Below, in pieces: positions 33,801 to 44,147 of a DNA stretch of 64,000 nt. The notes beneath the pieces are model-generated. The model was not told the DNA's origin. It saw only the letters and a list, made by a program, of their open reading frames with translations, and made no database searches. Numbering within the stretch: position 1 is the first letter of the stretch; each line of letters starts with the position of its first letter. The position numbers and the translations under genes were made by a program. This stretch comes from Caenorhabditis elegans (lineage: Eukaryota > Nematoda > Chromadorea > Rhabditida > Rhabditidae), in the NCBI RefSeq assembly GCF_000002985.6, contig NC_003279.8:5146001-5210000 (forward strand). Direction: 5' to 3'.

Positions 33801-36458
33801 ACGTGTTCATTTTGCACTCACACTACAAACATTGCTCAACGCAATCACTGAGGTAACGTTATTATTTCTCATTCTCGCAATCTTACACATTATCAGAAAT
33901 TGCAGAAGAAATCTCGTGCTGGCGCCCCTTCATTTGGAGATGTTGAGGCCTTGTCATGTGAATTAAGAGAGATCATTCGTGTGTATAGAGAACTCAATGA
34001 ACAACTGGACATCAAGATTGTGCAGTAAGAAACATTTATTGCAACATTCAAAAAAATGTAATTATTTCAGAAACGGAGCCAAAATGAGCATTGGAACATG
34101 GTTGACATCGGACGCCGAGGGACTTTCAATGATGAAGAAAGAGGGTGGTTACGGACCACATGGCTATGATGAAATTCGAGAAAATGACTTCAATTGGTTC
34201 GTTGGCGTGACAACTGAAGCTGCGATTCGAGCTCTACTTTCATCATCTGAAATTCTTGTTCTACCGCGGCGACTTGTTCTGCAGAAGCAATATAAAGTTC
34301 TGCTCACGATACTCAACTCATACATCAGTGAAACTCGCGCGTTGAAGCCTGTGATCACATTTTATCGTGGTATTGCTTATTCTGGAACAGATCATCCTGT
34401 TAAAGCACTAAATTCTTTTCAATCCTGTCTCGATGCGTTTTCGGAAGGAAACAATGCTCTCCGTAAAGCGGTGTACTTCTTGCTTCCAAAACGATTTGAC
34501 GTTGCACAAGGAAAAGATCCAGTTGAAGAATTGACCGCTTCTGAATATTTTTTGACAGTTGTCCGGTTTCTTCAAGAGCATAATCATGCGGAGGAAGTGT
34601 GCTCTGTCGCAGTGAAAGCAATTGAAAATCTTCCGATTGAGAATGAAAGCGTGCAATTGATTTCTAATACTCTGTTCAACCATTTGACTAATCGTCGTGA
34701 GTGGTTCCAATCACTCAAGCTTATTCTCAGGACAACACTGCGATCTGAAACTCGGAGAGCTTCGATTCGCGAGCTTCTATCTCTAATGCTTGCTTGTGGA
34801 GAATGGGAAGCAATTGCTACAATGAAGTTTGGAGAGCATGAGCAGGTTGTTGAAGACTTTTTGAGAGATGCTGCATGTCGTCAATCACCAAGTGAGAAGA
34901 AGCACTATTTCGAGTTACTCTTTGCGTTTTACGTCGCTAGAAAAGACTTTAGAAAAGGTAATTCTCCAAGTTTTAAATAAAGCGCACTTAATTTATTTAC
35001 AGGAGCTTGTGCAATGTACGAATATGCACGTCACATCGAGTCAACAACGTGCATGACCCCCGAACTTCTCCGCAGAAAACGTGACTGCCTTGCTGTCGTG
35101 CTCAACCTGCAATCAGTTCTTGGAATGGAGCCAGACGGTTTTTAATGTTCTGAAAATTATTCTCAAATTTGTTTTTCAGACGATCGAGCTATCTACGATG
35201 ACGCTACTGACACGAATTTAGTATTTCCTGAACCTTCAGATGACGAGGATGAGCTGATCACCGAATCTGATTCGTCTGGTGAAAATGGCAAATTGCCGAG
35301 CGGAAACAAAGATAGTGGAAGTGGTACTGGCAACAATTCTTCACCTGATAATTCGAATGGAACCAGCTCGTCAGGAACAGGTGTAGATTTGGTAGCACTG
35401 AAGGCAAGGCAAATGGCATATGCACTTGGATCGGATGACATGGATACTGATGATACAGAAGATGATATGAAGGGAGGAAGTATTCCATTGTTCAAACGTA
35501 GAAAGTTGCTGGTTCTCAGTGAAAAAGAGTACGTCTTTAGAGTTTGTTCATAGAGTTCATTGTTTTCTTTCAGTATTCGTGATGAATTGGTCTTATGTTC
35601 CGCACGAGTTGGTCTTCTTTCTTCTGATCAATTCAAGGGAGTTCCACCGACTGATCTTAACGAATTATTTTCATTGCTTGTTGATAATCAACATTTTGAT
35701 GAAGCATTCGACATTGCAAGGTGATTTTTATAAAAGATAGAGGATGATAAAACATAAATATATTCAGGCAATTCAATCTGGATTCCCACAGGCTATTCTT
35801 TACCATGACACGTGAAGCAATAATGATTGATGCTCTTCGGGATGACCTCAACATCGAAATGGCAGCAACTCATCAAGCCGGATGGGTTCGTCTTAACCGC
35901 AGGCACTGTGCTGCCGTCGCTACCGCTGAAGAACATTGGTCGGTGGTTCGTGGGTTGGTTGATGCGGCTCAAGCAGAATGGCCTGGAGATTCTAGACCAC
36001 TTCGAGGATCCACTGAAGCGTTTCTTAGTTTTAAGCTGAATGTTCCTGTCTGGTTGCACAGTGTTTTTGAGGTTTGTTAGCTGAATAGAGAATAGCTTTA
36101 AAATATTTTTCAATTATTTCAGAATAATGACGCTAACGATTACCTTAGATGTCTCGTGGATTATGAAAGTTATTCAATTGCTCTTCAAGTTCTCAGTGAT
36201 ATTGTCGAACAAGAAACTCTACAAGCTTCCCAGTCAAATGCAAGAACCTGGCTTCCATACGGAATCATTGATGAATTGATGATCAGGAGTGCCGATTATA
36301 TCCGGAAAATGAGTCTAAAATCTCCAGAAGACCAAGTAGTAGCTGCAGAAGTTGCAAATTTGAGAAAAAGTGCTGATCAGAAAATGTTGATCTATTTCCG
36401 AAAAGTGGCTGACTTCGAGCAAGCTCAAAAAATGAGCAGTAGATTCTTTGATAAATAA
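30836..36458 (+). CDS. npp-6: Nuclear pore protein NPP-6 (Nup160 homologue)
   Basis: Fifteen exons: 30836-30917, 30972-31276, 31325-31450, 31501-32144, 32203-32533, 32579-32766, 32825-33116, 33529-33852, 33897-34024, 34071-34957, 35003-35137, 35180-35528, 35574-35720, 35768-36071, 36123-36458; about 1525 aa in a continuous frame. The N-terminal ~480 residues have the beta-rich pattern of a propeller, followed by a long alpha-helical solenoid. An acidic Ser/Gly-rich insert (EPSDDEDELITESD and following SSGTG) sits near residues 1165-1200. Nup160 is a core subunit of the Y (Nup107-160) complex that builds pores and also acts at kinetochores. The ATG directly follows TTTCAG, so the mRNA is probably trans-spliced with almost no 5'UTR. 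slx-1 starts 277 bp downstream. Confidence 0.9.
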
Positions 36459-36735
36459 TTTATATTTTCTATCCCATTGTATTTCTTAAAATTGATTCCT
36501 CTCCACTTTTCATCTCACATTTTCAACAGGTGTTTTTTCAATTAAGGATTATCTTTTGTGTTATATTCATTTTCGCTGATTGTTATTACTGTTTTATTCT
36601 CATTCTCATATTATCCGGTTACGACGAGATGAATGAAATTTTCAATGAAAATTATTATTTCCGAGAGAAAAAAGGATAATCCGTTACCGCATACTTTGCC
36701 GCTTAAAACCGTTATAGACAAAATATAAAATTTAG
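36459..36735 (+). promoter_or_regulatory. Intercistronic region of a candidate npp-6/slx-1 operon
   Basis: 277 bp lie between the npp-6 stop and the slx-1 ATG, both on the plus strand. There is an AT-rich 3' end for npp-6, several T-rich runs, and an AATTTAG acceptor directly against the slx-1 ATG. Such spacing is typical of C. elegans operons, where the downstream mRNA receives SL2. Confidence 0.5.
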
Positions 36736-39700
36736 ATGGAGACATTCATATTGTCGTCTGATTCTGATGATGATTCTGGACCACCACCATCAAAAAGAAG
36801 AACAATTGAAGGAATTCCTAGGAGCTTTAGTGGAGATAAGAAAATTAGGTTTTTTTAATTGAATAAAAATTTGGAATTAAATATTTTTTGTAGGTTCTCA
36901 TTCGGTGCCTCCAATATGTCGCAGGACACAACTCAAGAAATAATTCCAGAAGATACAGACACAGTTCCCCTCACAATTCCATCTACACCTGCTCTGTCCG
37001 GCAAATTTGACTCGAAAACTCCAAAATCCGTTCGTCGTCGATCAGTATCGATGAGCTGTTTCACACCGATTGTTGAAACAATCAATCAACCTCCAACAAA
37101 TCAAGCGTGCTCCAGTTTTCTTCAAAAGGAATATAATTTTCATGATTTGAGTAGTGACGAAGAAGGAGGTGACGGAGGAGCAGGTTGTTCCAAGGATGAA
37201 GACAAAATAATTGAGGATAATCTGAATTTGCGAGCACTTCTCAGTCCTGAAAAGAAGAAACGCAAGGAAAAGGTGATTTTCGTGAAAAATTGAACTTTTT
37301 TCGAAAGCGTCAAGCGTATTGAATTGATGTTGAAAAAGACCGATCTTGGTGTGTTTTCAGAAATTTTTAAAAGTTTTTTGAAATGGAATATTTTCGATGG
37401 TTCGGTTTTGCTTAAAAATTACTTAAACTTAAAATAAAAAAATTGCCCCAATGCGAAATTCAGAGATTTTTGCTTTAAAAATACAGTACCCGGTCTTGAC
37501 ACGACCGATTTAAGAAATGTGCGCCTTTAAGGAGTACTGTAAAGAGTACTTTTCGCAGTTGATTAAACTACAGTACTTCTTTTCAGATAAACTGTTCAGC
37601 CAGCTCCAAACCAGATTTTGTATTTTTCGATTTTTCGACGCAAACCAAATTTATATAGATTTAAACAAATTCTGTTCAAGTTTTAATTAATCTAGGCAAA
37701 TGTGTAAATACATCATCTTGTTTCGAATTTGTTTGGTTGAATGTTCTCCACAATAGGTGTTGTTTCTTACTGAATGGTTGTAAAAAATAAGAAAGAGCGA
37801 TATGCATTGCCTGTTGCCCTCTATATTCTGTCTTTTGGGAATGTATTTGAATAATCTCTTTGTTTTTAAAGGTTGTTTACAATCATATTAATAGAACATG
37901 TGAAGATGTAGATGTACTCGATGGTTGTAAAACCTGGCAGACAGAATTGGTTCCATCATCTACACTCTGACTTTTGGGAAGATACAAAATCGTTCAATAT
38001 ATTATTCGTTTTTGACAAATGAAGACAACTGTTTTGAAATTAGTCGGTTATATTATAAACGTTTTAGTTAAAAGTGCACAATTTTTGAACTGAACGACAA
38101 TTGGTCTGTTCGAGTTTGGGTATTGTATAAAAATCGCAAAATTTATCATCTAGGTTAAAAACCGAAAAATCGAATTTTTCCCAGAAGAATAATATTTTTT
38201 AAATTTTGTATTTAAAACCATTGTCCGAAAAGCCGAAAAAAAAACAAATAAAATAAAAGAAAAAAAACCCCCCAAAGTTTAATATTTCAATTTACCACCC
38301 GTTTTTATAATAAAATAAAATAATTACCGTAATGCGAACGTTTGTACATTTACGAAGAGCGTTTACTCCTCGCGGAAAATAGTTTTACAGTTTTGGACCA
38401 TTTTCGCCAATTCTTATCGATTTATCTTAATTAAAACACTATAAAAATTATAAAGTAATCCAAAACCAAGTATTGAAGACTTCTCCGCAAGGATTATACA
38501 AGCTGCGTAAATCGACACATGGCCGTGTAAAAAGTGTTCTTCCCCAAGTATTTCAAATAAATATATTTCAAAAACCCCCAATTTGAGATCGAGGAAGTTC
38601 AAAATGAGTTTTACGGAGTTTATTGTCTCATCAGTCGTAGCGACCGTCCGTGTTACAAAAATCGATGTTACATAGGCTATACGGTAGATCCGAATCGACG
38701 AATTATGCAGCACAATGGTGGAAGAGATAAGGGTGGTGCAAAGAAAACGGATAGTCGAGGACCGTGGTATGTTTGAAAAGTAGATCCTTTCGAAAAATAC
38801 GTATAAAGTGAATTCAGAACTTTCAGGGATATGGTATGTGTTGTGCATGGATTCCCGAACCACGTGGCAGCTCTTCATTTTGAGTGGGCGTGGCAGAACC
38901 CACTGGTCTCAAAATCTTTGAAGGAAAAACAGTTGAGAAAAGAGAGAAAAGAGACTCCGTTCGCATTTCAGTAAGGAAATATATTCCCAAGACGCGAAGT
39001 TTTGCAATTTTCGCGTCAATATACGGTACCCGGTCTCGAGACGATAATTTTTTGTAATAATAAGAAAGGTGTGCGCCTTTAAAGAGTACTGTAATTTTAA
39101 TAATTTTTTGCTGCTGAACTTTCATCGAGGCTTCATTGTATCCAATAAAAATACCTTTTATTATCGAAAACTAAAAAAAAACTTTGTCGTGTCGAGACCG
39201 TGTACCGTATTTTGGCGCAAAAATCACAAATTTTAAGTCTGGGTAAATACCTTTAATTAAAGTATAATTAATTAATTAATTAAAATAATTTAATTTCAGA
39301 CTCCGTATCGCCTGCGAACTGATGAACAGTTCCGCATTCTGCCGATTTGCGCTCACTTTTCGATGGCTGATTACGGTAATTTTTCCCTCGAACATTTCAG
39401 AAATTTCGAGATTTTTTCTCTCAAAATTTCAGACAGAAGAACTTCCATTTCCAACAAGCTGTGTACCACCGGATCACACAAAACTTCGTTTTGGAAAAGT
39501 GAAGAAAGAGATGAGCCTGGTGCCATCGAAACGAGAAGATTATTTGGAAATGGGAGAATGTAGAATTTGTGGAAAAGATATTGAGAAGGTGAGAATTTCA
39601 TTTTGAAATTTCAAGAATTCAAGAACATATTCTTTTTTTCAGCTCTGGAGTCTTGTCAGATGTATTTCCGCAACTTGTCCATCACATTTTCACTCCAAAT

Positions 39701-40140
39701 GCTTGTCGGAAAACGGTTTGAAACTGAAAAACGAACATGTGGACCACGTATACCCGCTGAAAGCCAATTGCCCAACATGTGGACAATTTTATTTATGGGG
39801 AGATATTATCAGAGAGCAACGACGGATTATCAAGGTTTTCGTTTCTATAAATTCGAAAGTATATTTTTTGTAAAAAGCATTGGCTTCAGTCAAACGTTGT
39901 AAAAAGTCAACAAATTTTGACCCTCTAACACTACTAACTGTAGATTTACGCAGATTGTGTACTACCCGAGGAGAATTGTGTATTTTTAATTTTGCAGCTT
40001 TTTCAGCTCAAACACAAAGTTATGTAAAGCCAAAAAACTAATTCCAGATCTCCACAAAATGCGCTGAAGAGTTCCAAAACATGGTTGTGCGGAAAGAACT
40101 CCCTCATCGAGAAATCAGTCCAATTTCGTCGAAAAAATAA
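36736..40140 (+). CDS. slx-1: Structure-specific endonuclease SLX-1 (GIY-YIG plus RING-like zinc finger)
   Basis: Eight exons: 36736-36848, 36894-37272, 38588-38766, 38827-38970, 39300-39375, 39433-39588, 39643-39834, 40048-40140; exactly 443 aa, the length I remember for C. elegans SLX-1. Residues 1-164 are a disordered Ser/acidic extension absent from human SLX1. The GIY-YIG nuclease domain starts near 172 ([29 protein letters not shown]) and keeps the conserved Tyr, Arg and His residues. A RING/PHD-like finger follows at ~340-410 (CRICG ... CPSHFH ... CPTCG). SLX1 is the catalytic partner of SLX4 (HIM-18 in worms) and cuts Holliday junctions and flaps. Intron 2 is long (1.3 kb), has an unusual acceptor (TTTGAG) and contains repeats. 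If it were not spliced, exons 1-2 would form a separate small gene ending near 37293. Confidence 0.87.
37273..38587 (+). other. Large slx-1 intron 2 with repeat fragments
   Basis: This 1.3-kb intron is far longer than its neighbours. It carries a TGCGCCTTTAA repeat arm with flanking AGTACTGTA words (37480-37580) and, near 38495-38535, the ACAAGCTGCGTAAATCGACACA repeat shared with 3285-3320. A pair of CTTTTGGGAA segments at about 37835 and 37970 is a local duplication. No ORF of interest is present. Confidence 0.55.
39020..39228. repeat. Palindromic element in slx-1 intron 4
   Basis: ATACGGTACCCGGTCTCGAGACG at the left and CGTGTCGAGACCGTGTACCGTAT at the right are inverted. TGCGCCTTTAAAGAGTACTGTA lies between them. 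It has the same family signature as the arms at 37480-37580, 16500-16560 and 11580-11900. Confidence 0.7.
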
Positions 40141-40984
40141 CGATTTAAATATTTCGATTATTGTACTTACTCACTTGCTTTATTGTCAGATCACTTATAA
40201 CTAACATTCGATTCGAATAAAAATGGTTTACTGGAAAAAATGTGGTTAAGGTTGAAATAATACTAGTATCAGAAGTGATCGGAATATGATTTTTTGAGAC
40301 TAGCAACACAACACTGAGAATGGGGAATTGCACAACATATTAGACGCGCAAAATATCTCGTAGCGAAAAGTGCAGTAATTCTTCAAAGGACTACTGTAGT
40401 ACTGGTGTCGGTTTACGGAAATCATTTATTAAGCGATGAAATATTTGAAGAAAAAACAAAAATGGCAAAAAATACGAAGAAACTAAAGAAAATGGAATAT
40501 CGCTGTCACTATTCGAGAAGAAATAAATTTTGAAAATCGCGCTCGTAAATCGACACAAATGCTACAGTAGTCGTTTGAAGAATTTCTGTAGTTTTCGCAA
40601 CGAGATATTTTGCGCGTCAAATATGTTGCGCTGTACGCATTCTCAGAATTTTGTGTTCCCGTAATATGGCAATTCGGACTGGGAAAACTGAAGTCTGAAA
40701 AAAGTTGGAACGTATTAATTGAACGTTTGACAAAAATGGGTTTCCAGCGAATAGCATAAGTATGCATTTGTAGTTTTACTTTTTAACAATTGTATTGTTA
40801 TCAACAATTTGAAGGAACTACATTAATGTTTCCCAACTTTACCTCCTGTTCATCTTTCTCCCGCACACCATTAATATTCTTGTGACTCCGCCTCCTGCCA
40901 CCCGCCTGTCGGGTTTCCGACAACATTTGTCGGTGAGCGCCTATTTCTTGTCCACCTTCTTCCACTTGGTGAATATTCTCAAAC
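40141..40984. other. Spacer downstream of slx-1, mostly an inverted-repeat element
   Basis: The slx-1 3' end is followed by the foldback at 40314-40646. The last 300 bp before the next gene are pyrimidine-rich without further recognisable sites. Confidence 0.5.
40314..40646. repeat. Inverted repeat with GCGCAAAATATCTCGTAGCG arms
   Basis: The left arm (40314-40410) carries GACGCGCAAAATATCTCGTA, CTTCAAAGGACTACTGTAG and GTGTCG. The right arm (40547-40646) is its imperfect reverse complement, including CGAGATATTTTGCGCGTC and CGACACAAATGCTACAGTAG. The outer ends are CTGAGAATG and CATTCTCAG. This is a common C. elegans palindromic repeat type. It has no coding capacity. Confidence 0.8.
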
Positions 40985-42616
40985 ATGAAAAGAACGACAA
41001 CGGACCAGCAATCATCGTTCCAAACTGATTATTTTCTGACACAACTTTCACATTTCACAGAAGCCAAATTCTCTCTATTCGAGCATGCTCCACTTTCAGA
41101 ACGACGGGAGCGGTTTAGGGTTCATGTGGAGAGAGATGAAATGCCCTTGGTGAGTGTTCCAAGGAGGATTTGAAATCTAAAATTCTTATTATCAAAAAAA
41201 TTTGCTTAAATATATATTTGTTTTCTTATTTTCTTGAGTTGGATAAACCCAAAAAATTTCACAGAAAGATCTTTTTTGAAAACTATGTGGTTGAGTCTGA
41301 AAAAAAAGTCTCTTTGATCTTTTAGATGTTTCCGTTATTATTTTGACAGTAGTATTCTGAGCTGGTGCTGATAATTCCTTCCGCATTTCATACTCTCTTA
41401 TCACTAGAACCTACAACAACATACACTCTTTGCCTATTTCAACACATTCCCGTTACGTAGAGTTATCAGATTGAAGAAGTAGGTGGAAAAGAAATGGATG
41501 GAATGACACTGTTAGATGTCATCTAACAAGGACAAAGATCCGACAAGATTACAATCCACATCATCGTATGTGTGTTTTCAGACTTTCTGCAAGACGGGAA
41601 TCAATATACCTGTCAAGTTGGAATGGTCCCAAACTAATGGAAATGAGGTGGGATTTAGTAAAATGTTGGAATTAACTTCAATTAAGCATAAATAAAAAAA
41701 GTATCAAATATCATAGATAACATTTCAAAAATTTTTTGAAATTTTTTATCTGTTCACAAAAGGTGGTTCACAATCAGTTTTGATATCTAAATCATCTTTG
41801 TAACCACATTTTCATTAGGGCCTAGAAATCGTTCTTAGTGAAATTTTTTGTAGAAAAAATCCGTTCCGTGAAACCCACAAAATCGAGATTTTAAACTTTC
41901 CAGGGATAAAGCAAAAAATTTGAAAATTGGTAAGCGTCTTCCAAGATCGAAGAAGAAAGTGCTTTGATTTTTGCTAAATTTTGAAATTTCAATTGAAACC
42001 AAATCAAAATTTAGCCCAAACATTTTATTTAATTTTTCAAAATTTTCAATCAAAGTTTTGGCAAATTACCGAATTTTCGAAAAATTTGAATTTTTTAAGT
42101 ATTACTGCAGATTTGAGCCCTACAATGTTAGTACACAAATGTTAATAATATACGAAATTGATGAAAAAACATTTTTTGGTCAACTTGATGAGATATGATA
42201 GGTGAACTGCTATTTCGTTCACAAAATTTCAAAATTTTATTGAAAATTTTTACTATATTTAATATTTGGTGAATTTAACGCCATAGCACTGGTGATACTC
42301 CATTTGCAGAGCCTAAAAAAGTACATCAAAATGTGATTAATTATTTATTAAAATTTTCCTTGAATCCTCAATTCGGATAAATTTGCAGATAAGTTTCCGT
42401 TCTCGGCCACTGGTTTTCAATGGAATTTGGGTAAAAGTCATTGGAGCAATGAACTCAGAATCACTGGAGGGACGTGTTCGATTCGAACGATTTCAACGTG
42501 AGAAGCGTGATCGTGTGATTTCAGAAACCTTCGTGTTTCCAGAAGTTGAGGAGGAGCCAATTGGACTGACGGATGCTGAAATTGCTGCCCTTCGACGCGA
42601 TGGTCTTCCCATTTGA
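40985..42616 (+). CDS. Small protein of unknown function
   Basis: Three exons (40985-41149, 41582-41647, 42389-42616) join in frame to 152 aa. The protein begins [20 protein letters not shown]. It has alternating hydrophobic/polar strands ([43 protein letters not shown]) suggesting a small beta domain, then an Arg/Glu-rich helix and an acidic end ([20 protein letters not shown]). No signal peptide or membrane segment is seen. I do not recognise a family. Good donor (TTG|GTGAGT) and acceptor (TTTTCAG, TTTGCAG) sites and frame conservation over three exons support it as real. Confidence 0.65.
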
Positions 42617-44147
42617 AACGGAGATTCTTTTAACAACGGGTTAAAATATGTGACAATCTGTATGTAATATTTAGAAACAGATCTATGTGATAGTTTTCGA
42701 GTTCCAAAAGTTGGCAATTTTTGAGTCACCTTATTGAAGTCTTTATCATTAGTAAACCTAGATAGGTTTGCTTTTGATAAAGGTAGTAGTTGGCAATTTC
42801 GAAATTCTACCGGGAACTTAACAGCTGTGATTCACCACTTCTATCATATCAGAACTTTGAAATTTATAGAAGAATTTTTTTCTTCTGGAAAATTTTTGAG
42901 AAAATCAAAGCGCGTTAATTTTAAAAATTCCAAAAATCTTGCGAAATGTTTAAACTCCCTGAAAGCCACTTAAACTTTTAATGTATAGTTCTTCCAAAAA
43001 AAAAACAAATCTAATTTTGAAATCTGAGGGTAAAATCTAAGCCCTTCCTAAAATAAATCCACTGCCTGTTTATTAACATAACTCCCACCCCCCCCCCCCC
43101 CCTGTGATATGTTATGTTCAAATATTATCCTCTCAATCTCTTCCACACTTCCGTTATATATTTGCATTTTGTTGTGATCTCCTTGTGTTCGCTTTTCTCT
43201 CTTTCATCGAATTGAATCAAATAAAGTTGTAATATTTATGTGTTAATGTCGGTCCACAACACTTACCAACTTGTTACAACTCGCAGGTCCTATGCTTCGT
43301 GAATTGAACGGGGACAGAGGGATGACATTCAAATGTACATAAAATTAGGAATGTTGTAAATCCATTCTCAACTCGCGCAAGTATTTCTTTGAGGATCTGC
43401 CGACAAGGGCAAAAAAAGCCGTAGAATCATCATAAAACATTAAACGTATTTGGGTACATGTCGATATTAAAATTGGAAAGCCAAATATGATTGTTAGATG
43501 TAGGTAGGCAAATGTGCCTACGTGGTGGAAAAGTCTGAAATGAATAATAAATTTTCTACTCTGAATGGATGAATTTTTTGTTTTGTATAAATGAATGTTT
43601 TGTATACGCTCATGTTTTAAAAAAAGTTTGGACTTCTGCGTGGATAACGGTAATTCCATGAGGACTGGAAATTGGTTTTTTTTTTAAGTAGACTGAACGA
43701 AGAATCATAATATTTTTTACCCTCAATGGGAAATATTGTTTTTTCACGCAAAAAACTGCACTCGCTCTCCCCACGAACGGAAAATTTTCGAACGGAAGTT
43801 GTGCAGTGAGCCATGCGCCTTTAAGAGATACAGTAATCCGATCAAAGTTGTTTTCAAGCCATTTTTTGTTTTTCTTTTGCTCATTCAGGATTTTTTACAC
43901 TTTCAACGTGTTTTTATTTAGATTTCAAGGAATATGTTTTCAAAATAAAACAACGAGAAAAATTTAAGCATTTTTTTCGAATTTGAAAATTCTGTGCAAG
44001 TTGACGTGCAGATGTTTGCGTATTTCGGCGCCTCACTCAAAAACATGTTTTTATGTTTAATTTGTGATTAAAATTGTTTTATCTATTTCTACACTCGTAT
44101 AATATTTTTCCATGTACTTATGCTTATTTTAACATAATTTCAGGTCA
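42617..44147. other. Intergenic region with C15 tract and repeat arm
   Basis: It contains a 15-base C homopolymer (43088-43102), a TGCGCCTTTAAGAGATACAGTA repeat arm at ~43814, and the leader acceptor TTTCAG at 44138-44143 just before the next gene. No convincing coding exon is seen. Confidence 0.55.
43088..43102 (-). repeat. Poly(C)/poly(G) tract, 15 bases
   Basis: Fifteen consecutive C on the plus strand, so G15 on the minus strand, preceded by CCCA. Such G-tracts can form G-quadruplexes and are the class of sites known to be deleted in worms lacking the FANCJ helicase DOG-1. Confidence 0.9.

Noticed and set aside
37921..38060. Possible extra slx-1 exon or snoRNA in intron 2
   Set aside because: No usable splice sites keep the frame, and no C/D or H/ACA box arrangement is evident.
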